From the NCBI RefSeq assembly GCF_003573695.1, contig NC_039363.1:149948826-150012825 (forward strand): a stretch of DNA of 64,000 nucleotides, written 5' to 3'. The stretch is from Papaver somniferum. Lineage: Eukaryota; Streptophyta; Magnoliopsida; Ranunculales; Papaveraceae. Shown here piece by piece: positions 34,278 through 43,596 of the stretch. How positions within the stretch are numbered: position 1 is the first letter of the stretch; each line of letters opens with the position of its first letter. The notes below the pieces were generated by a model. That model had not been told where the DNA came from. It worked only from the letters and a program-made list of their open reading frames with translations, and searched no databases. The translations under genes were made by a program, and so were the position numbers.

Positions 34278-35165
34278 GATGATATGTTGGTTGTCGGAAC
34301 ATCTCTACAAGAAATTGAAAATTTGAAGAAACAATTAACAAGTGAGTTTGCTATGACAAGATCTTGGTGAAGCAAAACAGATTCTTGGTATGAGATTCAT
34401 AATAGACAAAGCTAAGGGTATACTTATGCTTAATCATGCTGAATATATTAAAGGAGTTTTGAAGAGTTTCACTATGGAGAATGCTAAACTAGTTAATTCT
34501 CTACCTAGAAGTCAAATTCGTCTTTCAAGTATGCAGTGTGCACAAACAGATGAAGAAAAGGAGTACATGGCTAATGTTCCATATTCTTCGACTATTGGGG
34601 GTCTAATGTATGTTATGGTATGCACAAGACTCGCTAATTTCTATTAGCTTGAGTAAATCAAATCAAGAGAGAGATATTAACTCCTTGATAATACTTTTAC
34701 CTAGATTGAGTCTAACTGTCTAGTTGATTCTCTAGAAAGTATATCGGAGTTAGTCCATACAGATTGCTAAGCGAAATATTGGGTGGGGTTGCTAGACCCC
34801 CGCTTTTTTAGATGATATGTTGGTTGTCGGAACATCTCTACAAGAAATTGAAAATTTGAAGAAACAATTAACAAGTGAGTTTGCTATGACAAGATCTTGG
34901 TGAAGCAAAACAGATTCTTGGTATGAGATTCATAATAGACAAAGCTAAGGGTATACTTATGCTTAATCATGCTGAATATATTAAAGGAGTATTGAAGAGG
35001 TTCACCATGGAGAATGCTAAACTAGTTAATTCTCTACCTGGAAGTCAAATTCGTCTTTCAAGTATGCAGTGTGCACAAACAGATGAAGAAAAGGAGTACA
35101 TGGCTAATGTTCCATGTTCTTCGACTATTTGGGGTCTAATGTATGTTATGGTGTGCACAAGACTG
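34100..35165 (+). repeat. 533-bp tandem duplication across the LTR/reverse-transcriptase junction
   Basis: Unit 1 (34100..34632) contains the last 178 bp of the solo LTR and the copia segment after YVDD. Unit 2 (34633..35165) repeats it with about a dozen differences. The junction lies between CACAAGACT and CGCTAATTTC, and the original context has ACTTGCTAATTTC, so a few bases of microhomology (ACT, GCTAA) are present. Both units share the same extra base that shifts the reading frame near the AMTRSW site, showing that this lesion is older than the duplication. Confidence 0.9.
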
Positions 35166-35630
35166 GATATTGCATTTGAAGTGGGAGTAGTGAGTAAATA
35201 TGCAAGCAACTCAGGCAAACAACATTGAGAAGCGGTAAAGGGGATTCTCGGGTATTTAAGAGGTAACACAAATGTACCTTTGTGTTATGGAAGAGGTGGT
35301 TCTATATTAAGGAGCTATGTGGATGCAGACTTCGCAGGTGATGTAGATAAAATAGGAAGTACGACCGGTTATGTTTATACTATAGGGTCAGCTGCAGTAA
35401 GTTGGAACTCATGGTTAAGAGGTGATTATGTAGCAATGACAGAAGTGAGCAACGAGATGATATGGTTAAGAGGTTTGTTAACTGAGTTAGGAAGAGAACA
35501 ACGAGATAATATTATGTATAACGACAGTCAAAGCACTATACATTTATCCAAGAACTCAGCCTATCATGATAGGACGAAGCATATAGATATTCGTTGCCAT
35601 TTTATTCGGGATCTCTTAGAAGAAGGATAG
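34278..35630 (+). pseudogene. copia reverse-transcriptase C-terminus and RNase H
   Basis: After the solo LTR the frame continues with DMLVVGTS and, after a frameshift, MRFIIDKAKGILMLNHAEYI. This part is present twice through the tandem duplication. After the second copy come CTRLDIAFEVGVVSKYASN and the RNase H domain (YVDADFAGDVDKIGSTTGY, NDSQSTIHLSKN, HDRTKHIDIR, about 35315..35600). The segment that normally reads about VALSTTEAEY is missing, so the RNase H core has a short internal deletion. The frame ends at 35630. Confidence 0.85.
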
Positions 35631-35859
35631 TTGAAGCTCGAGTAGATTCTTGGTTTGAAGAACCCATCAGATATGTTTACCAAGGGAGATACATCAGACA
35701 AGCTAAAGCTCTGCAAAGCTCTAGTTGGTCTCTCAGAATGAAGATCTTAGAGGGGAGTCACATCAACAAGGAAGTTCTAGCACCGTCAATCCAAAGTTGA
35801 AGATCGAGGAAAAAGAAGAATCGAAGATAATCAATAAGTCTTCAAATTAAGTGGGAGAT
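35631..35859 (+). other. copia 3' tail and polypurine tract
   Basis: Short noncoding stretch between the RNase H stop and the 3' LTR; AAGTGGGAGAT immediately before 35860 is the polypurine tract. Confidence 0.7.
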
Positions 35860-36545
35860 TGTTAGTTATTGAAGACTAATTAATTTATGTTCACGAACTA
35901 TATATCATATGGGGAGGGTTGGCAACAGGGTTTGCCAACCCTAAGGCCCTGAATTTGTGAACTAGGAGGGTTGGTCAACCGGTTCACCGACCCTTGGGTC
36001 TTTTATTTCCTATTTTAGTTTTGGTCGTGTTTGTTTTGGGAAGGGGTTTCCTAACCGACTAGGATTCTTGTTGGCCAGGTTTGTAACCTATATAGATAGG
36101 CGATTAGGCCTTATAGAGTTATTACGAAAGAAGTGAACGTAGAGAGAAAAAGAAATTTTTTCTTGTAATAGCTTTTTGGATAAGATAGGGTTTCGTGGTG
36201 AGAGAATATTGGTGAGGAACAAGAGACAAGGTGATCGTCTCTGATAATTTTTGCGGTGTAACCAAGGGGTCACTGGGATTCACACGAGCTCTACATTGTA
36301 ATCATTTCTTCATAGTGGATTTGAGTTGGTACGACTGAAAGTGGAAGTAGACAATATATACACGTTGTATGTATTGTTGAACCACTATAAATCTTGTGTT
36401 TTGTGAGTTACTTTATTTTTCTCATTTTATTGTTGTTGCGCTTGGTCTACTTATTATTCATCATAATATCAAAATTCTGTTTATTTCGCGTTTGTTAAAA
36501 TTCTATAAGAATTGTGTACACCAGTGCGGCTAAAATTTCCTAATA
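35860..36545 (+). repeat. 3' LTR of the Tork-like element
   Basis: It starts TGTTAGTTATTGAAGA like the 5' LTR and ends TTTCCTAATA at the equivalent position. The TATA region has decayed to TATATAGAT. It is about 46 bp shorter than the 5' LTR through several deletions. Confidence 0.85.
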
Positions 36546-36654
36546 AAAGAGGGGCGACGTCCTTAAAGTATGTGATCCGACCACATTGTAGTAATAGGAA
36601 AGAAAAGGAAGAAAATGTTTGGCGGTCGGAGGCTTCTTTTTTAAACCTGGCGGG

Positions 36655-36685
36655 ATTGGGATATACCCAGATTAATTGGGGTATA
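36655..36685 (+). repeat. left TIR of the PMD element
   Basis: Two blocks, TTGGGATATACCC and TTGGGGTATA, separated by AGATTAA. It is the inverse of 42974..43004 at 30 of 31 positions. Confidence 0.8.
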
Positions 36686-36917
36686 CCCAAATTTATATGG
36701 ACGTAGTGCCCTTACTAAGGGGAGGACAATTATGGGTTAAGTTACAATACTACCCTTACCCTTTATAATTCTAATTACCCTAAATCAGTTTTATTCTTTT
36801 CATTTCATATTTCTTCTTCTCTTCTTCTTCTCCTCCACAACCATATCGGCTTTCCATCACACCACCATCAAAACTCGTCGTAATCGTCGATTCGAAAATT
36901 CCGATTAATCTTCAACC

Positions 36918-39900
36918 ATGGAACCGCCGAGGGCTAGTAAGATGAAACAAAAAAATAGAAAACGGAATGAATTTAACCCTGGAATTGCAAATTTAGTTCA
37001 AAGGAAAGTGAAGAAAAAAACCGTCGAAGAAGAAGAGATCAACGCCGCTGAAACCGAAGAAATGACGCGATTAAGAAAGTAAGGCCTACTTAAAATCACT
37101 CTAGCACTTCAATTTCATGTTTGCATGTCAAATCAGGTCAGAAAAATCGAAATTGTAAATCGGCATTTATTCAACCGACAAGGTGTTTGTTCCACGACCT
37201 TGCCGACTTTTCATATTTAGGGTTGGGCGACAAGCTATTAGGTTGAAGATCTTGCCGGCTAATGAGTAACTGTAACTGATTTTTACAGAGTCGACAAGTT
37301 ATTCAACCAAATACCTTGTCGGCGATTTTTTTCTTCAATAATTGGGTTGTTATAATTGTTTACCATGCCGGCGGATTGTTTTGAAAATAGTGGTTCTTGA
37401 TGCCTAAAGCCGGAATGGTATTTAGATAAAACCATGCCGGATGTTTGTTAGCCGGCTATGTATGAGTAGTGGACCTTGCCAACTGATTATGTGGAAAATC
37501 CTTGTATCTAATGTGTTCATATTTGTTATAAGCCGGTGGGTTATTTGAATAATAACCTGCCGGTTACAGTTTAGCCGACATGCAGTTTTTAGTCGACCCT
37601 TCCGACTGTTGGTCCGCCGGTTTGTTACACATGTCGACCCTGCCGATTATTGATTTTTTTAAATTTTTTTCTTGTTTAGGTCGCTTAAGGGAAAGAAGAA
37701 AAATATTACTCCTCCTTCAAGACCTCCTCGCGTAGGCGACAAACTCTTGACTTTAACACATCTAGGGGCATTCGTTGAGCCGGGAACGGTCAAGATCCGT
37801 GAATGAAATGATTCTAAACCACCACCGGAACCTAGTGAATAAGATGAAACTCGATATGAAGACCAATCAATTCCATCTGGTAGAAAAGGTGATGATGATG
37901 TTGATGAAAGCACTCCGGATGCTGGAGGAGGTAACAATGATGATGATGATGACGGTGATCAGGACATGCTACCTGTTGGAGAGGTAATGATGATGATGAT
38001 AGTAATGGAGATAAAGATAAGAATATCGAAGATGAAATTGTTGAAGAGGCAGTGGAGCAAGAAGAAGAAGAAGAAGGAGATGGAGAACAAACTCAAGCTA
38101 ATGTTCGACAAACCCAAGCTTCAACTTCAACTGAAACCGGAAGATCGAAGAGGGTTATCACTAAATTAGATGATTCCCACATGCCTCCCGTTACTTGATG
38201 CTTAGACTGAAACCAGGTGAGCCTCCAAAGGGGACCCCAGCAGATGGTGAAAATGTTCTTTTTGGATACAAAGACTCATGGGCATGTCAAATCCATAATA
38301 TTGTCGTAAGTAATCTCAATCCGTATTTATTTATTTAAGTGTATCTATCTTAAATTTGCGTCAAGTGTTTGTATTTTTTTTTTTGGTATTTAGGATCACA
38401 GGCATGTTATCCGTCTCATGAGGCGCCAAGCTTCATGTTCAGTGATTAAGAATTGGGATCTTGAGGATGAATGTGAGGAGGTGAAAGTGATTGTCAAGAA
38501 CTCCGGGTTATGGCCTGCGGTGGAGAGTTCGAATATTGAGCATGATATAGTTACCGTATCTGCATTCTGTGAGAGGTTCTACAGAGAGACTGATTCAATG
38601 TTATTCCCATTCGGTGAGATGGAGATGACTCCTGATGATGCTCATCAAATTCTAGGCCTCGAGGTTGAGGGAAAAGCAATCAATGAGGGCTTCGATAATA
38701 AGATTTCTTGGGAGAACATTTACAAATTGAGCAAGAAATTGTTCGGTTGGGATCAGATTGAGACGGAGTCTATGCTTGTGATGAAGGATGGTCGTCTAAG
38801 CAAGAAGTTTAATCTGAAGAAGTTGAGGGACATATTATCTGGGACCAAGAAAATCTTTGATAAGGAAGGAAGGGTGAACTCGGTGCGAATCAATGCTACC
38901 GCGTCAACTTATTTGTTATACGTCCTGGGCAAATGTATCTTCCCCGACAGTTCCGGAAGCTTGGTCGATGCCAGTTATATGCAACTATTGGATCCCTTAG
39001 ATAAGATGCATGAGTATTCTTGGGGTACTGCGGTGGTCGCCTTCTTGAACAATGTGTTGACTAGGGGTTCAAGGGCACTCACTGCGCAAGTTAACGAAAA
39101 TATATGTCTCTTCCAGGTAATTTTATTGTCTAAATCATTTATATTTGCAAAATTCCGTAATATAAGATTCTTACTAAACTTTGTATTTGCATAGGTTTGG
39201 ATATATGAGCACTTCCTGTCTTTGGTGAAAGACAACCACTACATCAAAGTGGATGAGAATGTTGCGATTGATAAGCCAAGAGGGCAAAGATACCATTTTA
39301 AGGGTGGTCATGATAAGGAAATGCCGCAACAGCTTATCAAAATCTGAATCGCCATCGACAAATTGACTGCGGATGAGGTGATATTTGATCCGTATCGAGA
39401 TGCTAGAAATCAAGGTTTTATCCAAAGGAGAGATGAAGTTGCATTATACTACGGACCCTTGTTGTGCTCCCATGGATATTCAATGTACGATCCACATCGG
39501 GTAATGCGACAATTGGGTTACGTCCAAGAAGAACATCATTTCAATGAAGATCAGCTGTTCTTTAATGTGTCAAGGGATGACTGCACCACGTCCCAAAAAA
39601 CTATTAACGTCGCTTACGCTCCACCGCCATTTCTAGAACATTGGAACGGAAGACGTGGTCGTAACATCGATGTGAGTCTTTTGGACGAGGTGACCAAAGG
39701 TCATGAAGCTAGTGACACATACATGACGTAGTACTTGGGTTGGGATCGTCCTACTGTGATTAGGGAAATGACCGCTGAAGAATTGGTTCGTAAGAGGAAG
39801 ATGGCATCGAAAGACCCAACAACAAGTCTTAAGTTCTTTGTAAGTATTTTAGAGTTGCTCTTACTGTTTTAAGATTACATTATCAAATCATTCTATTAAT

Positions 39901-40216
39901 TGTTTGTTTGTTTAATTGAAAATAGAAGGAGCATTTGAAGAACCTTGTGAGGATGATGTGTTGCGCGAGATAAATATGAGAGCCTTTGTCGATTGAAGAG
40001 CAAAGAAAGCACATTAACTATGCTAGCAATGTTGACAATGAGGATGCCTATGAATTGTTCAAGAAAGCTGATGCTGAAGTAAAGAGGGAAGAAAAATCCA
40101 GGAGGAAAGCACAAGCCAAGATGAATGCTGACAAAAAGAGAGGTCGTTCCCGTGGTGGTGAAGGTAGTAGTGGTGGTGGTGCTCCTAAACGGGGCCGTGG
40201 TCGTGGTGGTGAATGA
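36918..40216 (+). pseudogene. plant mobile domain protein gene (PP7L/PMD type), five exons, degraded
   Basis: Exons by splice sites: 36918..37078, 37680..38305, 38394..39116, 39195..39839, 39926..40216. Exons 1-2 give a basic N-terminus, then a long Asp/Glu-rich region with stops (37804, 37840) and frameshifts. The last part of exon 2 (KPGEPPKGTPADG, GYKDSWACQIHN) precedes the PMD core in exon 3, marked by LFPFGEMEMTPDDAHQILGL and YSWGTAVVAFLNNVLTRGS. Exon 4 continues with a TGA (39345) and a TAG (39729) inside otherwise readable frame. Exon 5 ends in a Lys/Arg and Gly/Arg-rich tail (RGRSRGGEGSSGGG). PMD proteins of this class act in the nucleus or are transposon-borne. Intron 1 contains the first motif block. 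It lies upstream of, and in the same direction as, the SANT-like gene. Confidence 0.75.
37140..37650 (+). repeat. motif block 1: TGCCGAC/TGCCGGC motifs in PMD intron 1
   Basis: About a dozen short motifs such as CCTTGCCGAC, CCATGCCGGC and GTCGGC lie within about 500 bp, spaced irregularly and in both orientations. Several form inverted pairs, for example GCCGGAATGGT with ACCATGCCGG at about 37410..37442. This spacing resembles binding-site arrays near the ends of some DNA transposons; the function is inferred. Confidence 0.65.
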
Positions 40217-40389
40217 ATGCATTCCTAGTTTATTTCTTTATGTTGTGGTAGACAAATGTTAAGGTTAACGGTTGGACAAATGTTTTTTTTTTAAGGTTTA
40301 TGGGACATGTTTTCGTATTTTGGAAAAAAAGTGTTGATTTCTAGTTGTTGAATGAATGGTTTGTTTAGCTATATAAAGTTTCAATACTT

Positions 40390-40830
40390 ACGCCGACATG
40401 CTTTTCTTAAGTCATATTGCCGACTAAACCAGGGCCTGCAAGGTTGTGAATTGTCAGACTGCCGGCCCTGACAGCGGAAATGGTGTAGTTACCAGGGTTG
40501 GCAAGGTAAGCAGATTAATACCTAGCCGGATGTTTTACACCCGGCATGGTACTATGTTTTCGACCTTTCCGACTATGTGTTGCTGAAAATACCTTCTCCC
40601 GATGCCTAAAATCATCATAAGGTCAGCATGGTTATAAAATATGACCTTGCCGACTATACCATAGCCAACACGTTAATAACCAAATACCTTTCCGACGGTT
40701 ATTCAGAAGAAAATCAACTCCTGATGCCTAAAATCACCGTAAGGTCAGCATGGTAACAAATTTTGACCCTGCCGGCCAGTATTAGTCGGCATACTTGGGA
40801 AACAAAAACCTCGCCGGCGAATTCAAAATT
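40390..40830 (+). repeat. motif block 2: between the PMD and SANT-like genes
   Basis: The same motifs occur downstream of the PMD gene and just upstream of the SANT-like gene's TATA box. A roughly 60-bp unit beginning GATGCCTAAAATCA and containing an inverted pair (AGGTCAGCATGGT with GACCTTGCCGA) occurs at 40601 and again at 40723. Confidence 0.7.
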
Positions 40831-40892
40831 CAAATTTTTGGAAGTACAATTGCATTGATTGACTACCATCACGACCAAATTTGGGCACCATC

Positions 40893-40900
40893 CTATAAAT
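40893..40900 (+). promoter_or_regulatory. TATA box candidate of the SANT-like gene
   Basis: CTATAAATACAC about 115 bp before the first recognisable codons, followed by a C/A/T-rich leader. It lies directly after motif block 2. Confidence 0.5.
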
Positions 40901-41008
40901 ACACTAATTCTCTCTACAAAACAACACACAACTATTTGCATATACTCTACCAAGCTCATACCATCATACACTCTATATCTAGCTCACCCAATAGCTCTCT
41001 ACATACAA

Positions 41009-41531
41009 TAATAACATCATTTGATTCAAATGAAGATTTGGCAATCACCAAAGCTTGGTACGCGGAAACTCGAGTTAGGCATCAGTCCTTCGTAAGGGTG
41101 GATGCCGTAACCTTTTGGGATAGGGTACACAACAAATTTAGGCAAGAGTTTCGGAATCCTAATGGAAGAAGTATTCGACAAATCCATGATAAGCACCTAG
41201 TCATCGAAAATGCGACACTCGCTTTTTTAGCTCTCCAACCTCGGATTTTCAACGCCACCAACGTCAACTTGTCCATTGAACAATTTGTAAGTGTTTTTGT
41301 GGTTTATTTTACATGATCCATGTTGTTTGATCTTCCTACTAAACACCACTAACAAAGTAAGTTTGTGTTTTTTTTTTGTAGCATGAAGTCGTCAAAGCGC
41401 GCTACTTGGAGGAAAAGGGGGAAGCATTCGCATTCGACACAAGCTATGAATTCATGGTATCTAAAATCCCGGAGTATGCCCCGGACTTCATGCAGGCCGG
41501 AGATGACTGGGATTCCTCCAACGAAGATTGA
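41009..41531 (+). pseudogene. SANT/trihelix-like protein, similar to PIF/Harbinger ORF1, two exons
   Basis: Exon 1 (about 41009..41286) reads EDLAITKAWYAETR, VTFWDRVHNKFRQEF and NPNGRSIRQIHDKH, the pattern of the Myb/SANT-like domain of plant Harbinger ORF1 and related NAM-associated or glutathione-transferase-T3-like proteins. A GT at 41287 and AG at 41381 frame a short intron. Exon 2 (41382..41531) adds the typical ARYLEEKGEAFAF and MVSKIPEYAPDF segments and ends in a stop. In the usual family the start Met is just before the acidic EDLA; here no in-frame ATG exists after the TATA box (an ATA stands there), so the start may be lost. Predicted role: DNA binding. No matching nuclease gene lies in this element. 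Confidence 0.65.
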
Positions 41532-41564
41532 TGTTTTTAGTGTAGGTTTTGTGGGTAGATCTCT

Positions 41565-41640
41565 ATGTAAACCCTCACGAGACTATAACTCGTCCACTAG
41601 GGTCGCCTAGGGGTTCAAAGGCTTGATGCACATGCTAAGT
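41565..41640 (+). repeat. fragment of a Ty3/gypsy-type 3' internal region
   Basis: The block ACCCTCACGAGACTATAACT and the following ACTCGTCCACTAGGG..AAAGGCTT..GCA are similar, over about 70 bp, to 27645..27715 near the 3' end of element Y. It is a short retroelement relic inside the PMD element. Confidence 0.6.
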
Positions 41641-42310
41641 TATGGGTGTAAATATTACCCGAAAAAACTCAGCCTGCCCGTACCCGCCCAAGCCCGCCTG
41701 TACCTGAAATTGCCCAAAGCCTGTTATGGCCCGTTGCGGGCTACCCGGCCTGGCCTGGATTAATTTATTGGGCGGTCTCGGGCTTTGCGATTAATTATGA
41801 TGCCCGTCCTGATACCCGTCCTGGTGCCCGGCCTGAAAGGCTTCTATGCGCTATTAATCATTTAATATCCTCTTAAAAAGACTTAAAAGTTACAATTTTA
41901 TAATTGTCAATTTTGTGTCAAGAAAAATAAAATATATAATTGTTTTTACTTATAATTAACCTTTTCAAAACATTAATGGTAATATATTTTCTTATTAGAA
42001 AGTTTATTGTACTCTAATTAATTATTTATTATAGCCTAAAATTAAAAATTTGTCAGTGTAATTTAAATATAAAATAATACTATCACTTTACTTACGATAT
42101 GTGATGTTGGAAAGGAAAGGATATTGTATTTAATATCGTTCATTTGAAAATTTAAACTTAAAAAAAAAATCAAAATAGTGGCCTGTCCGGCCCGATCTGG
42201 CCTGCCGATGTAAAATGCGGGCTTTGGGCGGTCTTTGGGTAGCAAATTATCTACTTGTACCCGGCCTGTCCGGCCGGAATTTGTTTACGGGATCACAAAT
42301 ATTAAGCCTG
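41641..42310. mobile_element. possible non-autonomous DNA element with CCCGGCC-rich ends
   Basis: Both ends (41641..41850 and 42180..42300) are rich in GCCCG/CCGGCC/GGGCGG words and are separated by an A+T-rich middle. The left has GGGTGTAAATATTACCCG and the right, inverted, has related CCCGTAAACA-like words. This composition is familiar from small non-autonomous elements in plant genomes, but I could not define terminal repeats or a target duplication. Confidence 0.35.
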
Positions 42311-42429
42311 GACTGCACTTAGCATTCGTTTTTCCGTCGACAAGGAGTTAGGTTTTATGTTTCAATCAATTTAGTAACCAAAATTGCATGAATAAAGTGA
42401 ATTACATCTTCCCATATTTTGTTTTCTGT

Positions 42430-42740
42430 TGGGTATAACTACAGGCCGGCAATGTTAGAAATCATTAGCATGTCGACTATAGGTCAGCCGGCAGTGTTTT
42501 AAATTACGTGCATGCCGACTATATGATAGCCAGCATGGTAGAAAATATTTACATGCCGACCGTAAGATTGCTGGCCCAAGATAGTCGGCATAATCTTCAT
42601 TCAAAGACCCTTCCGGCCTAAAAATGGTCGGCGTGTTATTCATCCGCGGACCATGCCGGCTAGACTTAGTCGGCATCTTATTCAAACGTCGACCAAGCTG
42701 GCGGATCTTAGTCGACACCTTATTCAAACCTGGACCTTGC
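42430..42740 (+). repeat. motif block 3: right subterminal TGCCGAC/GCCGGC motifs
   Basis: At least ten copies of motifs such as CATGCCGAC, CCATGCCGGC, AGTCGGCA and CTTGCCGACC lie in 310 bp, ending about 230 bp before the right TIR. Confidence 0.65.
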
Positions 42741-42973
42741 CGACCTTTCATATTTTCAAAACTAAATATTTTGACCGAATTCGAACTCATAAGACATATA
42801 AAAGGTTTAATCTACTGAATTCTCATTTCCAAAATTTTAATCTAAACTCAATTAACTAAGCTAATCAATTTTTTTAGTGTTAATTAAACAAGGATATATT
42901 AGCCATTTAAAAAATATATGGTTAAAGGATGTCTTGTTTTACTTCAAAATGACCCAGATTTTATCTCATTAAG

Positions 42974-43004
42974 TATACCCCAATGAATCTGGGTATATCC
43001 CAAT
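42974..43004 (-). repeat. right TIR of the PMD element
   Basis: Inverse of 36655..36685 with one mismatch. It ends about 590 bp upstream of the kinase start codon. Confidence 0.8.
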
Positions 43005-43596
43005 TTGGTCAAGTTTCTAAAGAGGCAAAATAGGATCATTATCCATTTACATTTCGATTAAGGACAGAACCGTAATAAACGTACATCTGTTTGCGGTACA
43101 ACTACTATAGCTTTTAGTAACCCTATCCATTTATCCTCTTTCATTTTTTTTTCTTACTAGTGCCGAGAAAAGTAAAACATCTAAAATCCTCCTTTGTTTT
43201 CTCTTCTTCTACTTTGTTGTTGTCTACATCCTGTTAACATTTTTTTTCTTTCTTTCTTTTCAAAGTCTCTTTATACACCAAACCAAACCTGACATTCATT
43301 CGTCAAACATTCCTATCTCTCTTTCTTTCTACAGTAAATTCACCCTTGATAAATAGTTATTTTCTCCTCAGATTCCTCTAAATTTGTCAAAGATTCTTCT
43401 TAGTTCGTTGACTAACCATTAGATCTTCTTCTCCTATATATCTATACCTATCTTCCTTCCTTGATTGATTCAAGTTTTGATTCTTCTTAGTCACTTTCTG
43501 AGCTTTTCAGGGTCTTTATTCTTCTTTTCTGTTTCTTGCTGATGAGTTCTTTTGCCTGATATTGGGAAAAAAAAGAATATTAACAAAAAAAAAAGT
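43005..43596 (+). promoter_or_regulatory. promoter and 5' leader region of the STY-type kinase
   Basis: A C/T-rich region (about 43136..43540) precedes the start codon, a usual plant leader feature. A weak TATA-like CTATATATCTATACC is at 43433..43447. The transcription start cannot be fixed. The region is bounded on the left by the PMD element. A five-codon upstream ORF lies at 43542..43559. Confidence 0.45.
43542..43559 (+). promoter_or_regulatory. upstream ORF, five codons
   Basis: ATG AGT TCT TTT GCC TGA lies 37 bp before the kinase ATG if the transcript starts upstream of it. Short upstream ORFs can lower translation; whether this one does is unknown. Confidence 0.5.

Larger units (their letters stand above)
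20449..36545 (+). mobile_element. Tork-like Ty1/copia retrotransposon, disrupted by nested insertions
   Basis: LTRs at 20449..21180 and 35860..36545 enclose gag, protease, integrase, reverse transcriptase and RNase H in copia order on the plus strand. Removing the insertions at 22970..30672 and 31865..34277 with their target duplications, and the 533-bp tandem duplication, leaves about 5.4 kb, a normal copia length. Flanks AAAGT (20444..20448) and AAAGA (36546..36550) fit a 5-bp target duplication with one mismatch. The two LTRs are clearly diverged and every coding domain has stops or frameshifts, so the element is old and dead. Confidence 0.9.
36655..43004 (+). mobile_element. TIR-bounded element carrying PMD and SANT-like genes, 6.35 kb
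   Basis: The 31-bp ends 36655..36685 and 42974..43004 are inverted copies with one mismatch (ATTGGGATATACCCAGATTA and on). Similarity may continue about 12-25 bp outward with more mismatches, so the true ends could lie slightly beyond. Inside are a five-exon PMD gene and a two-exon SANT/trihelix-like gene, both plus strand and both damaged, and three blocks of CCWTGCCGRC-type motifs. No DDE transposase, helicase or reverse transcriptase is visible. PMD genes are known to be carried by plant mobile elements (the name reflects this); the combination seen here I cannot assign to a known superfamily. Target duplication not found. Confidence 0.55.

Noticed and set aside
39896..40222. Minus-strand Thr-rich 108-codon frame
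   Set aside because: It is the reverse strand of the Gly/Arg-rich C-terminus of the PMD gene; no independent support.
36631..43030. A 9-bp target duplication or longer Mutator-like TIR around the PMD element
   Set aside because: Outward similarity beyond the 31-bp ends is weak and flanking 8-10-mers do not match.
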